This document shows, one piece after another, positions 1-9,246 of a stretch of 64,000 nt of DNA; the stretch's first letter is position 1, and each line of letters begins with the position of its first letter. The translations under genes were made by a program, and so were the position numbers. The notes beneath the pieces were generated by a model that ran no database searches, was not told the DNA's origin, and saw nothing but the letters and a program-made list of their open reading frames with translations. The stretch is from the NCBI GenBank assembly GCA_963819645.1, contig CAWFWZ010000001.1:1-64000 (forward strand), given 5' to 3'. The stretch is from CAVVDY01 sp963819645 (GTDB taxonomy: Bacteria > Acidobacteriota > Terriglobia > Terriglobales > Acidobacteriaceae).

Positions 1-1451
1 CGTCATTCGCAGTCCAGAAATTCCAGCAGTTGGCCGCCGCTCAAAACCCACGGCTAGCCACTGACGTCCTGTTCGCGAACCCCGTACTGCTCTCGGCGGC
101 AGCCTTGCCTGAGTTCAGAGGCGCGGTCGACGTGTCCACCTGCCAAACGAGAAGGTGCTGACCGGGCAGTGCAGTTTATACAAGGGGTGTATCAAAAGCT
201 GGTTAATAGTCCGCGATCGGATCCTCAGGGGCATGGTCCCCTCGAGCCTATCATCGCACGGCTGCTCAATGGCGAAATCGACGAAGACTATGCCAAGAGA
301 TTAGTTTCAGACGCGCATGTGTACGAGAATCTGTCGCCCTTGTACATCAGGACCCTTAGTTTCTACAACGAGGGCCAAGCAAACGGTGACGACTGGAAGC
401 AGCCATTGCGCGCACAGAAGCTGATCCTGGTGTCGCTCGACGCGCGCCGGGCATCGTCCGCGTCCGCAGCTGAACAGCCATTGATGGAGGTGATTGCTGT
501 TAGCGCTTACGCAACTATAGTTGCGCGCTCTGTTTGGGAGCTTGCGGACGGCCGTCTGTTCACCGACGCACTCGAACGAGCGAATCGAGTTCTCAATGTT
601 AGCCCGGAGCCATTGCTCTCACCCGGATCGCTGCAATTTGCTTCAGGCGTCCTGCACCTCGATCCGTATATATATCAGCGCGCCGTGCCGGGCTTCGATC
701 AACAGATCAACACATGGAGGCGCCGACCGCTCGAATACTTCGGAGCTCAATTGAGCGATGCCGAACGGGCCGCCATCGTGGTTCCGGAGCCAGTTGCGGC
801 TTTCGCAGCCTCTTCCCAGTTTTTTCTGGACTCTGCCGACAAGCGCACCGGAAGCGAACGTGGATTGAGCCTGAAAGGGCACATCGAGGCGGAGGTATGG
901 AAGCAAATCGCAGGCGGAAAGCCTGCTCCTGATCTGGCTGCCCAGGTACAAGAGGCCAAGCGGCTACTGAGCGATGAGCGTTACGTCAGCGTGCGCGCGA
1001 CGATCAATTCGCTAGTTGCGTTCGCCAAGATTCCTTTGGATGAATCGCCGGAATCAACGGCAGGTGAATGGATGGCAAAGAGCAGCGAACTGCTAGCGAC
1101 CGAAACATCACAGCTTGTAAGCCGAATGGGAACATCGAGGCGAGCGATCTGCTTAACCCGGCCGCCTCGCTGATAGTAGACGAAGCTCCTGAAATGTCGC
1201 TATCGCTCTGGCGTAAAGCCCTGCCCATTATGCTGCATCGCGAAGAGACGGCGCGGCGAGGCTTTTTCACTACGGGAACCAGTTACCTCGGGCAGATCTC
1301 TCTGCCTGTCCCCTATGACTCGGCGGCGCCCCTTCGATCCGCAGGGGAATTCAAAAGGCAGGCGGCGAAGACGGGAGCCGATCCAATTAAGCTGGCGGCG
1401 AGTTTGGTGTCGGTGGCGGCCGCGGAGTTCAGGCCCGAATCGCGAAGATGA
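1..1451 (+). pseudogene. CHAT-protease protein, N-terminal part (5' end outside window, frameshifted)
   Basis: Coding-like sequence runs from the left edge in frame 3 (residues like QKFQQLAAAQNPRLATDVL), moves to frame 1 near 140 and continues to about 1120, then moves to frame 3 until about 1440, where the next frame (the C-terminal CHAT part) takes over. Each shift joins two stretches with no overlap, so this reads as one long protein broken by three indels. The visible part is about 480 residues, helical and without a motif I recognise; a regulatory or repeat region in front of a CHAT protease is usual for the family. Unlike most broken genes in this window, the last two shifts behave as single-base losses. 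It may be decayed or mis-sequenced. Confidence 0.55.
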
Positions 1452-3286
1452 GGGCATACAAAGTTCTGCAGATGGCGACGGAAGTCGACACTGGATTTAC
1501 GGCCGAGTTTCTCCCGCTCCTATGGTGGCTCGCAGGCATGCTTTATCAGGGCATGGCGTCCAACGAATTTCACAACAATAACTATCCCGAATCGATTAAG
1601 AACTACGGATTGGCCGCAGCTAAGTTGCTGCGCTCCGAAATGCCGGAACTAGCGGACGAGATGCTCGCCGGCGCAGCCGATCTGGTAATGCGCGCGCAGG
1701 ACCATGTGGACTACTTCGTAGCCGCGTTCGGAGGAGTCATACCCGAACTGGAAAGGCAAGGGGGGCCTTCCGTCGTACGCCGAGTCAGCAACTTGTGTCG
1801 GCAATTTGTGCCCATGATAGCTCAGGACGGCCGCGCGAATACGGTTCTGCTCATGCTCTTGATGGCTGCAGTCAAGGGCGCCGGATTTGCTGGTGCGCTG
1901 CGGTCCGGCGGGCAGTTCGCCTGGATTCATTCCGACGAGAGTCGCGGCCTTTTGAGTCGCATTGACAGGATGCGGGCCACCACTGGAGCCTCGGATCGCG
2001 TTCCCCCGGTGGGAGCGCTGACTGAAAGCGAATTAGTCACCCTTTTTTCGGGAGAGGAGGAAATGCGGACGGGCGATACTCCGGACGCAGTGCTCTACAA
2101 TCTCGAGATCAGCTACGATGCTGAGCTGCAGCGCGGCATCAGTGCCACACCTGTACCATCGCAGAGGTGGATACCTGTTCCCGAAAACATAAGAAGCGTT
2201 CTCGGGCCTGACACTGTCCTCGTCACTTACTATTCGGGCATTACTCCGCAAGGTCAAGCCGGGCTTTACGTCACTATTCTTACGGACCAGAGCGTATACG
2301 GGGTAATCATCGGCTATGGCCTTCCCGGGATGCAGGTTTTTTTGGACGAGAAACAGGGTGACCTGCTTTCGCTTCCGATAGCTTCAGTGCGGGAGAGCAT
2401 CAATGAGAATCCTGGTGATGGATTTGTAAGTACAGCAGCTAAAGAGGCGCTTCAGATCCACAATTACGCGGCGGGGCCTGTCGGGGAAATCCTTAGTCGA
2501 CTGCATGAGCAAGGGAAGCGTCATCTGTGCATAAATCCCCACGGGCCACTGCATTTCTTCCCATTCCACGTGCTGCCTTATGGCAACGGATTGCTTGCCG
2601 ACGATTGGACCGTTACTTACATGCCGAATCTCGCATTGCTGGATCCGGCGCGTCGGCAAGTTCCCGTGCGGGATATTCCGGTTACCAGCTTCGGGATCGA
2701 GTTCAAGAACGGCAGACCGCACGGGCTACCCGTGCTTCCGGGTGCAGAAGCTGAGGCGACCGTAGTCGCAAGAGCATTCAAGGATAAGGGTTCGAACGTA
2801 CCGGCTCTGCTCGCCGAAGCGGCAACAGAGACGGCTCTACGGAACGCTTTTCTGAACGCACGCCGCATTCACCTGGCAACCCATGGTCTTCATGCGGTAA
2901 GCGCGCCGTCATTTCAACGGGTGTATGTTTCGCCGGACGCAGACAACGACGGCATCCTCTACGCTTACGAGTTGCTGCGTTTGGATCTGCGTGGACTGGA
3001 CTTGTTGACCCTGAGCGCCTGTGAGACGGCACTGGGGCGTGTTGATCTTGGAGACAATCTTAGGGGACTTTCTGCCAATGCTCTTGTTGCCGGTGCAGCA
3101 ACAATCATCGGAACGCTTTGGCCGGTCGATAATACGGCGGCTAGGGCTTTCTTCGGATCGCTATATGGAGAGCTTGCGAAGGGCACCACAAAACTGGAAG
3201 CTTTCCGAATCGCGCAGTCCTTCACTCGGTCCTTACGGCCTCAGTACCGCGACTGGGCTGCATTCAGTTACATGGGTTCCTGGTGA
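1448..3286 (+). CDS. CHAT domain protease (C-terminal part of a longer protein)
   Basis: This 612-residue reading frame ends in a CHAT (caspase HetF-associated with TPRs) domain. The catalytic pair is visible: His479 in LATHGLHA and Cys525 in LSACETALG, followed by the family's usual GLSANALVAGA and GTLWPVDN segments. CHAT proteins are caspase-like cysteine proteases, often in the cytoplasm and often linked to defence or programmed death, including TPR-CHAT effectors. The N-terminal 200 residues are helical and could be TPR-like. The ATG at 1448 is probably not the true start, because upstream coding sequence in another frame continues the protein. No clear partner gene follows. Substrate and trigger are unknown. 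Confidence 0.85.
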   Translation: MRAYKVLQMATEVDTGFTAEFLPLLWWLAGMLYQGMASNEFHNNNYPESIKNYGLAAAKLLRSEMPELADEMLAGAADLVMRAQDHVDYFVAAFGGVIPELERQGGPSVVRRVSNLCRQFVPMIAQDGRANTVLLMLLMAAVKGAGFAGALRSGGQFAWIHSDESRGLLSRIDRMRATTGASDRVPPVGALTESELVTLFSGEEEMRTGDTPDAVLYNLEISYDAELQRGISATPVPSQRWIPVPENIRSVLGPDTVLVTYYSGITPQGQAGLYVTILTDQSVYGVIIGYGLPGMQVFLDEKQGDLLSLPIASVRESINENPGDGFVSTAAKEALQIHNYAAGPVGEILSRLHEQGKRHLCINPHGPLHFFPFHVLPYGNGLLADDWTVTYMPNLALLDPARRQVPVRDIPVTSFGIEFKNGRPHGLPVLPGAEAEATVVARAFKDKGSNVPALLAEAATETALRNAFLNARRIHLATHGLHAVSAPSFQRVYVSPDADNDGILYAYELLRLDLRGLDLLTLSACETALGRVDLGDNLRGLSANALVAGAATIIGTLWPVDNTAARAFFGSLYGELAKGTTKLEAFRIAQSFTRSLRPQYRDWAAFSYMGSW

Positions 3287-3511
3287 GAGTGAGTTGGCCG
3301 TAGCCAGGCGTCTGCAAGGTTCATAGAGAGCGGTCACGTTGTCGTCATGGCAGTTCCGTATAACAACCCATGCCTTATGAGGATCTTCGGAAGCTTGTCG
3401 GGATATACGCGCTGCAGGGGGGACTCACCGGGATGACCGTCCTAACCTCCTGAGCTCAGAGCACACCTCGCGGCGAACGCCTGCTCAGAAGGCACACCTT
3501 TTGGACCAGCA

Positions 3512-3539
3512 CAGGCGGCCGTTTTCGACCGCCTGTTTT
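3512..3539 (+). terminator. Rho-independent terminator
   Basis: A 7-bp stem CAGGCGG / CCGCCTG (3512-3518 and 3529-3535) is followed by TTTT. It lies about 225 bases after the CHAT gene stop and just before the convergent zinc-ribbon gene, so it would end CHAT transcription. Confidence 0.7.
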
Positions 3540-3546
3540 GTTGTGT

Positions 3547-3930
3547 TTACGAGGGCTGTTGCGGAGACCCTTTTGAACCATCCTCGGAGGAAGCTGGCCG
3601 GGGGGCTTTGCGTTCCCGCTTCAACTGCTTGGCGCATGGTTGCGAGCATGTAGTAGTGAGGTTGCCGGAGCGACGCGCCTGCTGTCGGCGCTGTTCGGGT
3701 ATCGGCCGCTGACAGATCACACACAGCGGCTTCACCGGCTTTCGTGCTGCGATCTGCGATGCATCAGCGTGCCCGATGTGCCAGCGACCACAGTCGTAGC
3801 ACTCATAGCTGATGATCAACTCGCCGCTTCTCTCGGAAGCTCGCTGGGCCGCGGCGTCCGCAAGCTCGCCTGTGCGGTAGCGGCGCTTACCAACGCACCG
3901 TTTGAAGTGTTCCTTCTTCAGGTAGTTCAC
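3547..3930 (-). CDS. Small zinc-ribbon protein of a mobile element
   Basis: This 127-residue protein has two cysteine clusters: CYDCGRWHIGH around residues 45-55, and CVICQRPI near residue 70 followed by a second Cys pair near TTCSQPC. Both look like zinc knuckles. The N-terminus (KRCVGKRRYRTGELADAAA) resembles small proteins of phages and integrative elements that carry a CxxCGxxHxG zinc motif. Its start overlaps the stop of the serine recombinase by four bases (ATGA), so it is translated as the last gene of a three-gene operon. It may bind DNA or assist recombination; function is not known. Confidence 0.6.
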   Translation of the reverse strand: MNYLKKEHFKRCVGKRRYRTGELADAAAQRASERSGELIISYECYDCGRWHIGHADASQIAARKPVKPLCVICQRPIPEQRRQQARRSGNLTTTCSQPCAKQLKRERKAPRPASSEDGSKGSPQQPS

Positions 3931-4525
3931 GCTGCGGTGCCCTCGCGAGTGTCGTTTCGCAACAGCCTTACCACCGACGCCCGGGAGATCCCGTGCGCCT
4001 TGGCGATTTGCGTGAGGCTCTGACCGCGCTGGCGATCACGGAGGAGGGCGTCGTGATCCACATTGAGTGGGGGACGCCCGAGCCGGCGGCCTTCCAGCTT
4101 CGCCCGACGCATGCCGGCGCGGACGCGTTCGACAATCAGGTTTCTCTCCAACTCTGCGATTGCGCCGATGATCACGATCATGGCCCGCCCGAGCGGCCCC
4201 GAGGTATCGACGTTCTCGCGGAAGCTGATGAACTCGATCTGAAGATGCGTCAGTTCATCGAGCACTTCGAGGAAGTGCTTCACCGAGCGGGCCAGTCGAT
4301 CGAAGGCCCACACCAATAGCACATCGAACTGGCCGCGGTGGGCGTCGTGCAGGAGTTGGTCCAGTCCCGGGCGCTTGGCTCGGGTGCCGGAGATCTTGTC
4401 GGTGTACTCGCGGACGATTTCGTAGCCGCGCTGGGCAGCCATCATCCGCAGGTCGTGGCAGCTGCGATTCGGGGTGCTGGTCCACGCTACTGACGCGCAT
4501 GTACAAGGACGGCGCGTTTGCTCAT
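3927..4525 (-). CDS. Serine recombinase (resolvase/invertase family), frameshifted near its N-terminus
   Basis: Reading from ATG 4525, behind GGAGG, gives MSKRAVL. One extra base near 4508 then leads into YMRVSSVDQHPESQ, the catalytic-serine block of serine recombinases, and a second extra base near 4465 leads into HDLRMMAAQRGYEIVREYTD. From there the frame is clean to 3927, with the conserved DRLARS, RENVDTSGPLGRAM and AELERNLIVERVRAGM segments, then a Hin-like C-terminal helix-turn-helix (LTQIAKAHGISRASVVRLL). The repaired length of about 200 residues fits a small resolvase or invertase. It would cut and rejoin DNA through a serine intermediate. It overlaps both neighbours by ATGA. As written, the N-terminus is out of frame. 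Confidence 0.85.
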
Positions 4526-4740
4526 GAGTAGGCCTCCAGGGTGGAGATAACGTCCTCGCCGGCGAGGACCTGGTTGTGCAGCCAGCGCAGGCGGGAAAGG
4601 TCGGGGGCGGGGCGGCCCAGCTCCAAGGCAGCTTCAATCTTCAGAAGCTGATAGCAGCTACGTGCCCGACGGAGTTCCTGATTAACCTGACAGCGGGTGG
4701 CACGGGGACGAAGGTGACGACGGCGGCGGTTCTGTTTCAT
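4522..4740 (-). CDS. Small basic protein leading the recombinase operon
   Basis: This 72-residue, arginine-rich protein starts at ATG 4740, six bases after an AAGGAGAG ribosome site and directly behind a good promoter. Its stop overlaps the recombinase start (ATGA). The first 20 residues are strongly basic (KQNRRRRHLRPRATR); the rest is a likely helical stretch (RRARSCYQLLKIEAALEL). I do not recognise a family. The position suggests a regulator or accessory DNA-binding factor for the recombinase. It is supported by context more than by homology. Confidence 0.55.
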   Translation of the reverse strand: MKQNRRRRHLRPRATRCQVNQELRRARSCYQLLKIEAALELGRPAPDLSRLRWLHNQVLAGEDVISTLEAYS

Positions 4741-4746
4741 AGTGCA

Positions 4747-4782
4747 CTCTCCTTAATAACTGAGATATCTCTCAGTAGTCAA
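4747..4782 (-). promoter_or_regulatory. Sigma-70-like promoter with an inverted repeat between -35 and -10
   Basis: On the minus strand, TTGACT (4777-4782) and TTATTA (4754-4759) are exactly 17 bases apart. The spacer contains arms ACTGAG and CTCAGT (4771-4776 and 4759-4764) around ATATCT. A repressor or twist-type activator bound there would control the recombinase operon. The ribosome site AAGGAGAG follows at 4747-4754. Confidence 0.65.
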
Positions 4783-4839
4783 GGAGAGAGTAGCGCAACC
4801 TGGGTCGTCCACCAAAGAGAAGAGCGTTTCCTGGCTGCC

Positions 4840-5256
4840 CGTAACAACTGGGTCATCAATGCCGCGGCCTACAACCTGCTGGTCAACCTCTCCGGCCTGG
4901 TCGGCTACACCGGCGGCCACGTCCTCGGCAACTTCTCGGTCACCAAGATGAAGGGCGAAGCCGGCACCGGCGTCTCCGCCAAGATCAAAGATCTTACCCA
5001 GGGCATGAAGGACTACCAGGTCGTGCTCGAATCCGGTGGCAAAGTCATCCCCGGCGGCTACGTCCCCTTTACCTTCGCCGCCAAGCAGCTCTGGGACAAC
5101 GAAGTTGCTCCCGGCCGTACCTGGGTGGTCAGCGGCATGGGCGCCAACGTCCGCACCGTCGAGACCCCGTCCGCCGGCGGCGGCCGCGGCAAGCCCATGA
5201 AGATGTACCTGACGCTGGATAAGTCATCACTGTTTTATTGTTTTTGGCTTGTTTGA
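4840..5256 (+). pseudogene. Gene fragment of unknown function
   Basis: The frame from about 4840 reads like real protein (NNWVINAAAYNLLVNLSG, KIPGGYVPF-like segments, TWVVSGMGANVRTVETP) to about residue 125, then changes to SSLFYCFWLV and stops. There is no start codon or ribosome site in front: the frame runs back into the promoter of the recombinase operon on the other strand. It looks like an internal piece of a larger gene, cut on the left by the recombinase unit and on the right near 5222. I do not recognise the family. Confidence 0.35.
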
Positions 5257-5811
5257 CCTAGTGTTTCCTCACGCGTGCTGTTGCCGCGATGGCCATCTGC
5301 TGCCGGACTCTGAATGCCGAAAGACGGGTTCGAGCCGCTGCGGGCAACGGTTTCAGGGGTTTCTGCTCGGCTCGAAACGGCGACTTTTGCGGGCTTGTGA
5401 TCGGGCTTAGCGGCCCAGGAGGAGAAGTCCGGGCGAAAACGGCCATTCTGTTTGCCGCGAATTGCAATCTACTGCCGATGACAGGGGTGAAAGAGTGCTC
5501 TCATCTTCACGCATCGCGCATTTCTGGGCAACTTGAACCTGCATAGTCCGACGTTACAGTAGCGGCTGTGCGATTGCCGCTCTTTAGCGTCCTGATGCTG
5601 GTATGTGTTTGTGGTTGATGAAGAGAGTAGTGCGTGTAGGAGGGTAGATGCTGGTGGGGGTCGAGTCATTTTGATGGGCACCTCACTTGATGAGGAGCTT
5701 TCTGTTGCTCAGGTTTCAATGTGTTGTTGGTGTTGTCTTCCCCGCCGCCCGCCGCCCCGCCTGTCCGACCGGCTCTGCATCGCCTCGCGCCGAAAGCCAG
5801 CTTTCGGCCGT
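5257..5811. other. Intergenic stretch without a recognised gene
   Basis: No reading frame here looks coding. It contains low-complexity GC-rich sequence (runs of CCGCC near 5740-5760) and GT-rich stretches near 5600-5730. Confidence 0.5.
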
Positions 5812-6366
5812 TCAGAGGGGGACTGAGATATCCGGCGCTGAAATGTGAACACCAGGCCGTTGCAGTTCGGAGCACACCAGGTTACCGTGATGCAGCAGCT
5901 CGACGAATTCATCCGCGAGGCTCAGGTCGGCGAAACCGCAGCGCTCGGCTAATGACTTCATCACTTCCGTGATCACTAAGTAGCGGCTGCCGAGGTTCTC
6001 TCCAGGCACGTTACTCGGCAGAATCCCCAACATCTCAAGGCCACCATCCACGGCCGAGTTCCAGATGGCGTACTGCTTGTGATTCAGCAGGAACAGCGCA
6101 GTGGAAGCGAAGGCCCGGCCGACTCCGTTCAACCGATACTCACTCTCAGGATTCCCGGCAAAGTTGTAGAACCGCTGGTCCAATGGTTCGGACCCGTACA
6201 GTAGGTATTCGAGCGACGCGCGAATTTTCGTCACGCCGTTCTCGATGAAGGTTTTCGGATATAGCTTCGGTCCTCCGACGCTCATCTCCTTGTAAACCCT
6301 CATCGCGTTTTCGGCGGTGAGGGTCTGTAGCGCCTCTTTCATAAGCAGCGGCCGCATCGTGGTCAT
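5812..6366 (-). CDS. Protein with an McrB/restriction-associated-like domain, probably a fragment
   Basis: From ATG 6366 the protein is 184 residues. Its core has the pattern KIRASLEYLLYGSEPLDQRF, then LNGVGRAFASTALFLLNHKQYAIWNSAVD. I associate this with a domain found beside or inside McrB-type restriction ATPases and similar defence proteins (a short repeat around 'YLLYG...PL' and 'Y.IWN'). No Walker motifs are present, so the ATPase part is absent. The frame is open upstream to 6462 but overlaps the nuclease fragment there. The assignment is from memory of the pattern and is tentative; it is most likely a relic of a restriction locus. Confidence 0.5.
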   Translation of the reverse strand: MTTMRPLLMKEALQTLTAENAMRVYKEMSVGGPKLYPKTFIENGVTKIRASLEYLLYGSEPLDQRFYNFAGNPESEYRLNGVGRAFASTALFLLNHKQYAIWNSAVDGGLEMLGILPSNVPGENLGSRYLVITEVMKSLAERCGFADLSLADEFVELLHHGNLVCSELQRPGVHISAPDISVPL

Positions 6367-6433
6367 TGGTTTGTCGAACCAATCCCTGCGACGCGTAACG
6401 TACCGACCCGTGCTCCCGCGGGAAGTCGCTCCC

Positions 6434-7075
6434 TCAACAACGCGACCACGAACAAACCTCACAGTGTTCTACGGGTTCGGGGTAGGTTTCCGGCTCGGTC
6501 TGCCAGGCTTGGGCAAAATCGTTCCGGACCTTGCGGAAGTATGCGGCATATCGGTTGACCACAAACTCTTCAGGTTCAGCCAACCCTCCCAGCGCCACAT
6601 GTACCAGCCGGGGCTCCGCGCCTTGCAGGCGGGCAAGGGTGTCGGAGTAAAAGCACAGCTGGACTAGTGCACCAGCTTTCGTAGACCGAGCCAACTTGGT
6701 TTCGACTACCTCGTACGCCCAATTTCCTAAAGCGCTCGGGCTGATCACCTTCGTCAAGAAATCGGGACGCCCACCCCAATCAGAATCCAAAAAGACGCCC
6801 TGATATATGACATCCGCAGCAACCTGCATGGCCTTGATGGTTTCGGCTGCACAGTCTGCCCATGGGATGTCATGGTCCAGCTTGACCACGGCTAGGCCGT
6901 CCGCTTCCAAGCTGCGAAGGTAGTTCTGCTCGTGCTCCTGACCAAGTTTGCGCAGGAGGTCAACAGAGGGGTCGTCGAAGATCGGTTTCTTGACCTCAAG
7001 TCTGGATTCGGCCTTTTTGAGGGTTGCGGTATGGGGGCAGGCTAGAAAGGTCGAAATGTCAGTAGAAAAGAACAT
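6434..7075 (-). pseudogene. TM0106-family RecB-like nuclease, N-terminal fragment
   Basis: The 213 residues match the nuclease domain of TM0106-type proteins. The PD-(D/E)xK core is visible as D105 in GGRPDFL and E125-T-K127 in YEVVETKLARSTKAG. An iron-sulfur-type cysteine set is present (C13, then C205, C208 and C213 in CEVCSWSRC), as in RecB/AddB-like nucleases. Family members go on for several hundred residues, often with a helicase, but here the frame stops right after the cysteine cluster and the next sequence is unrelated. So the nuclease domain may be whole while the protein is truncated. It starts with ATG 7075; I see no strong ribosome site. Confidence 0.75.
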
Positions 7076-7768
7076 CGGTGTGGTGACCTCGTCGGCAGCT
7101 TAGCAGGCGAATTCTCTTAGGGCGCTCTAACCGGCAGATCTGCTTGACAGCCGAAATAGTGCCCGCTGCGGCAGTTACGAATGCTGAGTGTGAGCCAAAC
7201 GTGACTAGGCCGCTGTGACCGGTGTCACCTAACTCCGGTACTAGGGCCGGGAAGCAGGAACGACGTAGGACCACCCGTTTATAGAGTGGTCCAGATCGGT
7301 GCAATCAATTGCACAGGTTATTGATAAATTAGCTATTTGTGTAAACGTAGCGAGACCAGGAAATGGGTGCCATTAGCGAGACTCGCTTCCCTGAGGAACG
7401 ACTCGCGGGCGCGCCCCGGCGTTTCCGGGAAGCGTAATTGACCAGCCGGACGTGGTCGAGCCGGACGGTCTTTCAAGCATGGGTTACGCCGTTCCGGAGC
7501 GGCTCCTCGAAGCACGCTCCAGTGAGCGACCGCTCAAAAGCTTCCGCCGAAAAGCTCTCGGAGACAGCTTGGACGATGCATCGATGCATCGCTCCAGAGT
7601 TCCGATTTGGAGCCGAAGAGCAGAAAAAGCGAGCCCTCTGTCACATCCGCGGTTTCGGCGATCCGCGTTTGTGCTCGTACCCGGCGTAGCCGGCCTGCGA
7701 GAAAAGGTCACAGGCTGGGGTTTGGATGCTTTTGGATTCAAGATGACACTTACATATGCCTCAGGTTC
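7076..7768. other. Intergenic stretch with two palindromes
   Basis: No credible gene. An inverted repeat GTGCAAT-CA-ATTGCAC lies at 7299-7314 in an AT-richer patch, and a perfect 18-bp palindrome at 7574-7591. It separates two decayed restriction loci. Confidence 0.5.
7574..7591. repeat. Perfect 18-bp palindrome
   Basis: CGATGCATCGATGCATCG reads the same on both strands and is also two and a quarter copies of CGATGCAT. It could bind a dimeric protein or be a recombination site; nothing else indicates its role. Confidence 0.7.
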
Positions 7769-8872
7769 CTACTCGCGCAGGTCCTGCATCAATCCAGAAC
7801 GCCACCCTACATAGGTATTTGTCCGAACCTTCTCAAAGAAGCTTGTGTAGTCTTCCGGAGAAAGAAAGTAGAAGTTATAACGCCAAGACTCTCCTGCGTT
7901 CGTGAGGTGTTTATTGGCAGTCTCGAAGTGCGCCAAACCATCGCGGCACTTGGCTCTGTTGCGATTGGAGTCGTCTCCTTCAGCTTTCACTTCGACGACG
8001 AGAATGTCACTCCTGTCACTAACCTTGATGAAGAAATCAGGGTTGAAGCTCTCGTTTGCGACATGAGTCTTCGCTGCTTTCGCCGTTTGTAGGAGTACGG
8101 GAAAGCATAGGCGATAACGCGTACCAGTCTCATCCTCGTGCTTGTACTTGACTGCGAGATACTTCTCCGAATGATGAACCGGGGGCTTCCTGTAGAGAAA
8201 TTTTCCGGCACGCGAGTACTGGAACAAAGAGTCGTGAACAAATGCGAAGCGCTCTGCCGTAAAGTGAGCTGTCGTGCGCCGCCAGATTATCTCCGTAACA
8301 AAGTTCTCCTCACCAAAAACCTCGTCTAGTACGGCCTTAATATAGTGCCCTTTTTCCCAGTCCAAATGCACGAAGATGCTGCCATCGTCAGCGAGGAGTT
8401 CTCGGAGCAGAATAAGGCGACGGCGGAGAAACTCAATGAACTGGGCACCGAGTACCTTGTCGCGGTAGGCCTTCTCTTTGTCCTTCATGAAGTCCTGACG
8501 CGTGGCGAACGGTGGGTCAATGTAGATGAGTTTGATCTTTCCGCGCGTGCCGAAGCGATCTGCTCCCTGTTGATCTGCCAGCAGTTCGCGTAGTGCCAGC
8601 AGATTGTCACCCCACACCAGCAGATTACGCCAGCCGTCCGAGTGAGGGTGCTCGGTACAAAATTCGCGCACGAGTTGCCAAGGGGCGGCGGGCGTTTGCG
8701 CCAGGACTTCTTCTCGCTTGAGCTTCCCGTCATAGACCAGGCGGTATTCCTTCCCAATTTCGGCGGCTTGATTGCCACTTGGGAAGAGCCGATGTCGCCA
8801 CCGCTCCGGCAACGGCTGACCCGAAGTGAGCAGGTGAATGAGTTCTTCTTTCTCGACGTCTGTTAAGTGCAC
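7769..8872 (-). pseudogene. Type III restriction-modification fusion: Mod N-terminus joined to Res C-terminus
   Basis: Residues 1 to about 255 are a type III DNA methyltransferase (Mod) start, with catalytic motif IV DPPF at 119-122 in KLIYIDPPFATRQDF and the later YKHEDETGTRYRL segment. Residues 256-367 are the end of the matching restriction subunit (Res), with a PD-(D/E)xK nuclease core, D279 in NPDFFI and E294-V-K296. Mod enzymes are beta-class, with the AdoMet motif (FxGxG) after motif IV; it is absent here, as is the Res helicase. A deletion of several kilobases with its junction near 8107 explains this. The product should not methylate. The reading frame stayed open, so a stray nuclease domain could still be made. 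Confidence 0.8.
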
Positions 8873-9246
8873 GTTATTTTGCCGCCGTTTTCAGAGTCTC
8901 GCTTCCAGTGATCTCGTGCGGAGGCCGACGACCGGAGCGCCCACTGTTGAGAAGCAATCTGCCGCACGTCGTGGCGTCCCTTAGAAAGTAATGTTTTACG
9001 TGGAAGTCACGGTATGAGCAAGGCAGTCCAGCACTAAAGTTTGTGCCGCTCGGCTCTTTAGGGAATGATCGTTGGCTCTGTCCCCTTTTGGGCCGCCACG
9101 AAAACTCAGGAGAACGTTCCGGACGGGAACCCTTACCTGAGCTCCTGTGCCGCGCGCTCGTGCGCCATTCAGAAAACCTGCAACTCCGGTGGAATGGCTC
9201 TGGCACAGCTACTCTGACGCGTTTAGGATTGTGCCGGAGCCCAACC
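8873..9246. other. Intergenic stretch, nothing recognised
   Basis: This lies between the divergent Mod/Res relic and the Mrr-like gene. The downstream frame is open back to 9043, but that part does not look coding. Confidence 0.4.

Noticed and set aside
8874..9206. A 110-residue minus-strand frame between the Mod/Res relic and the Mrr-like gene.
   Set aside because: It has no ribosome site, an arginine/serine-rich composition typical of noncoding GC-rich DNA, and no recognisable motif.
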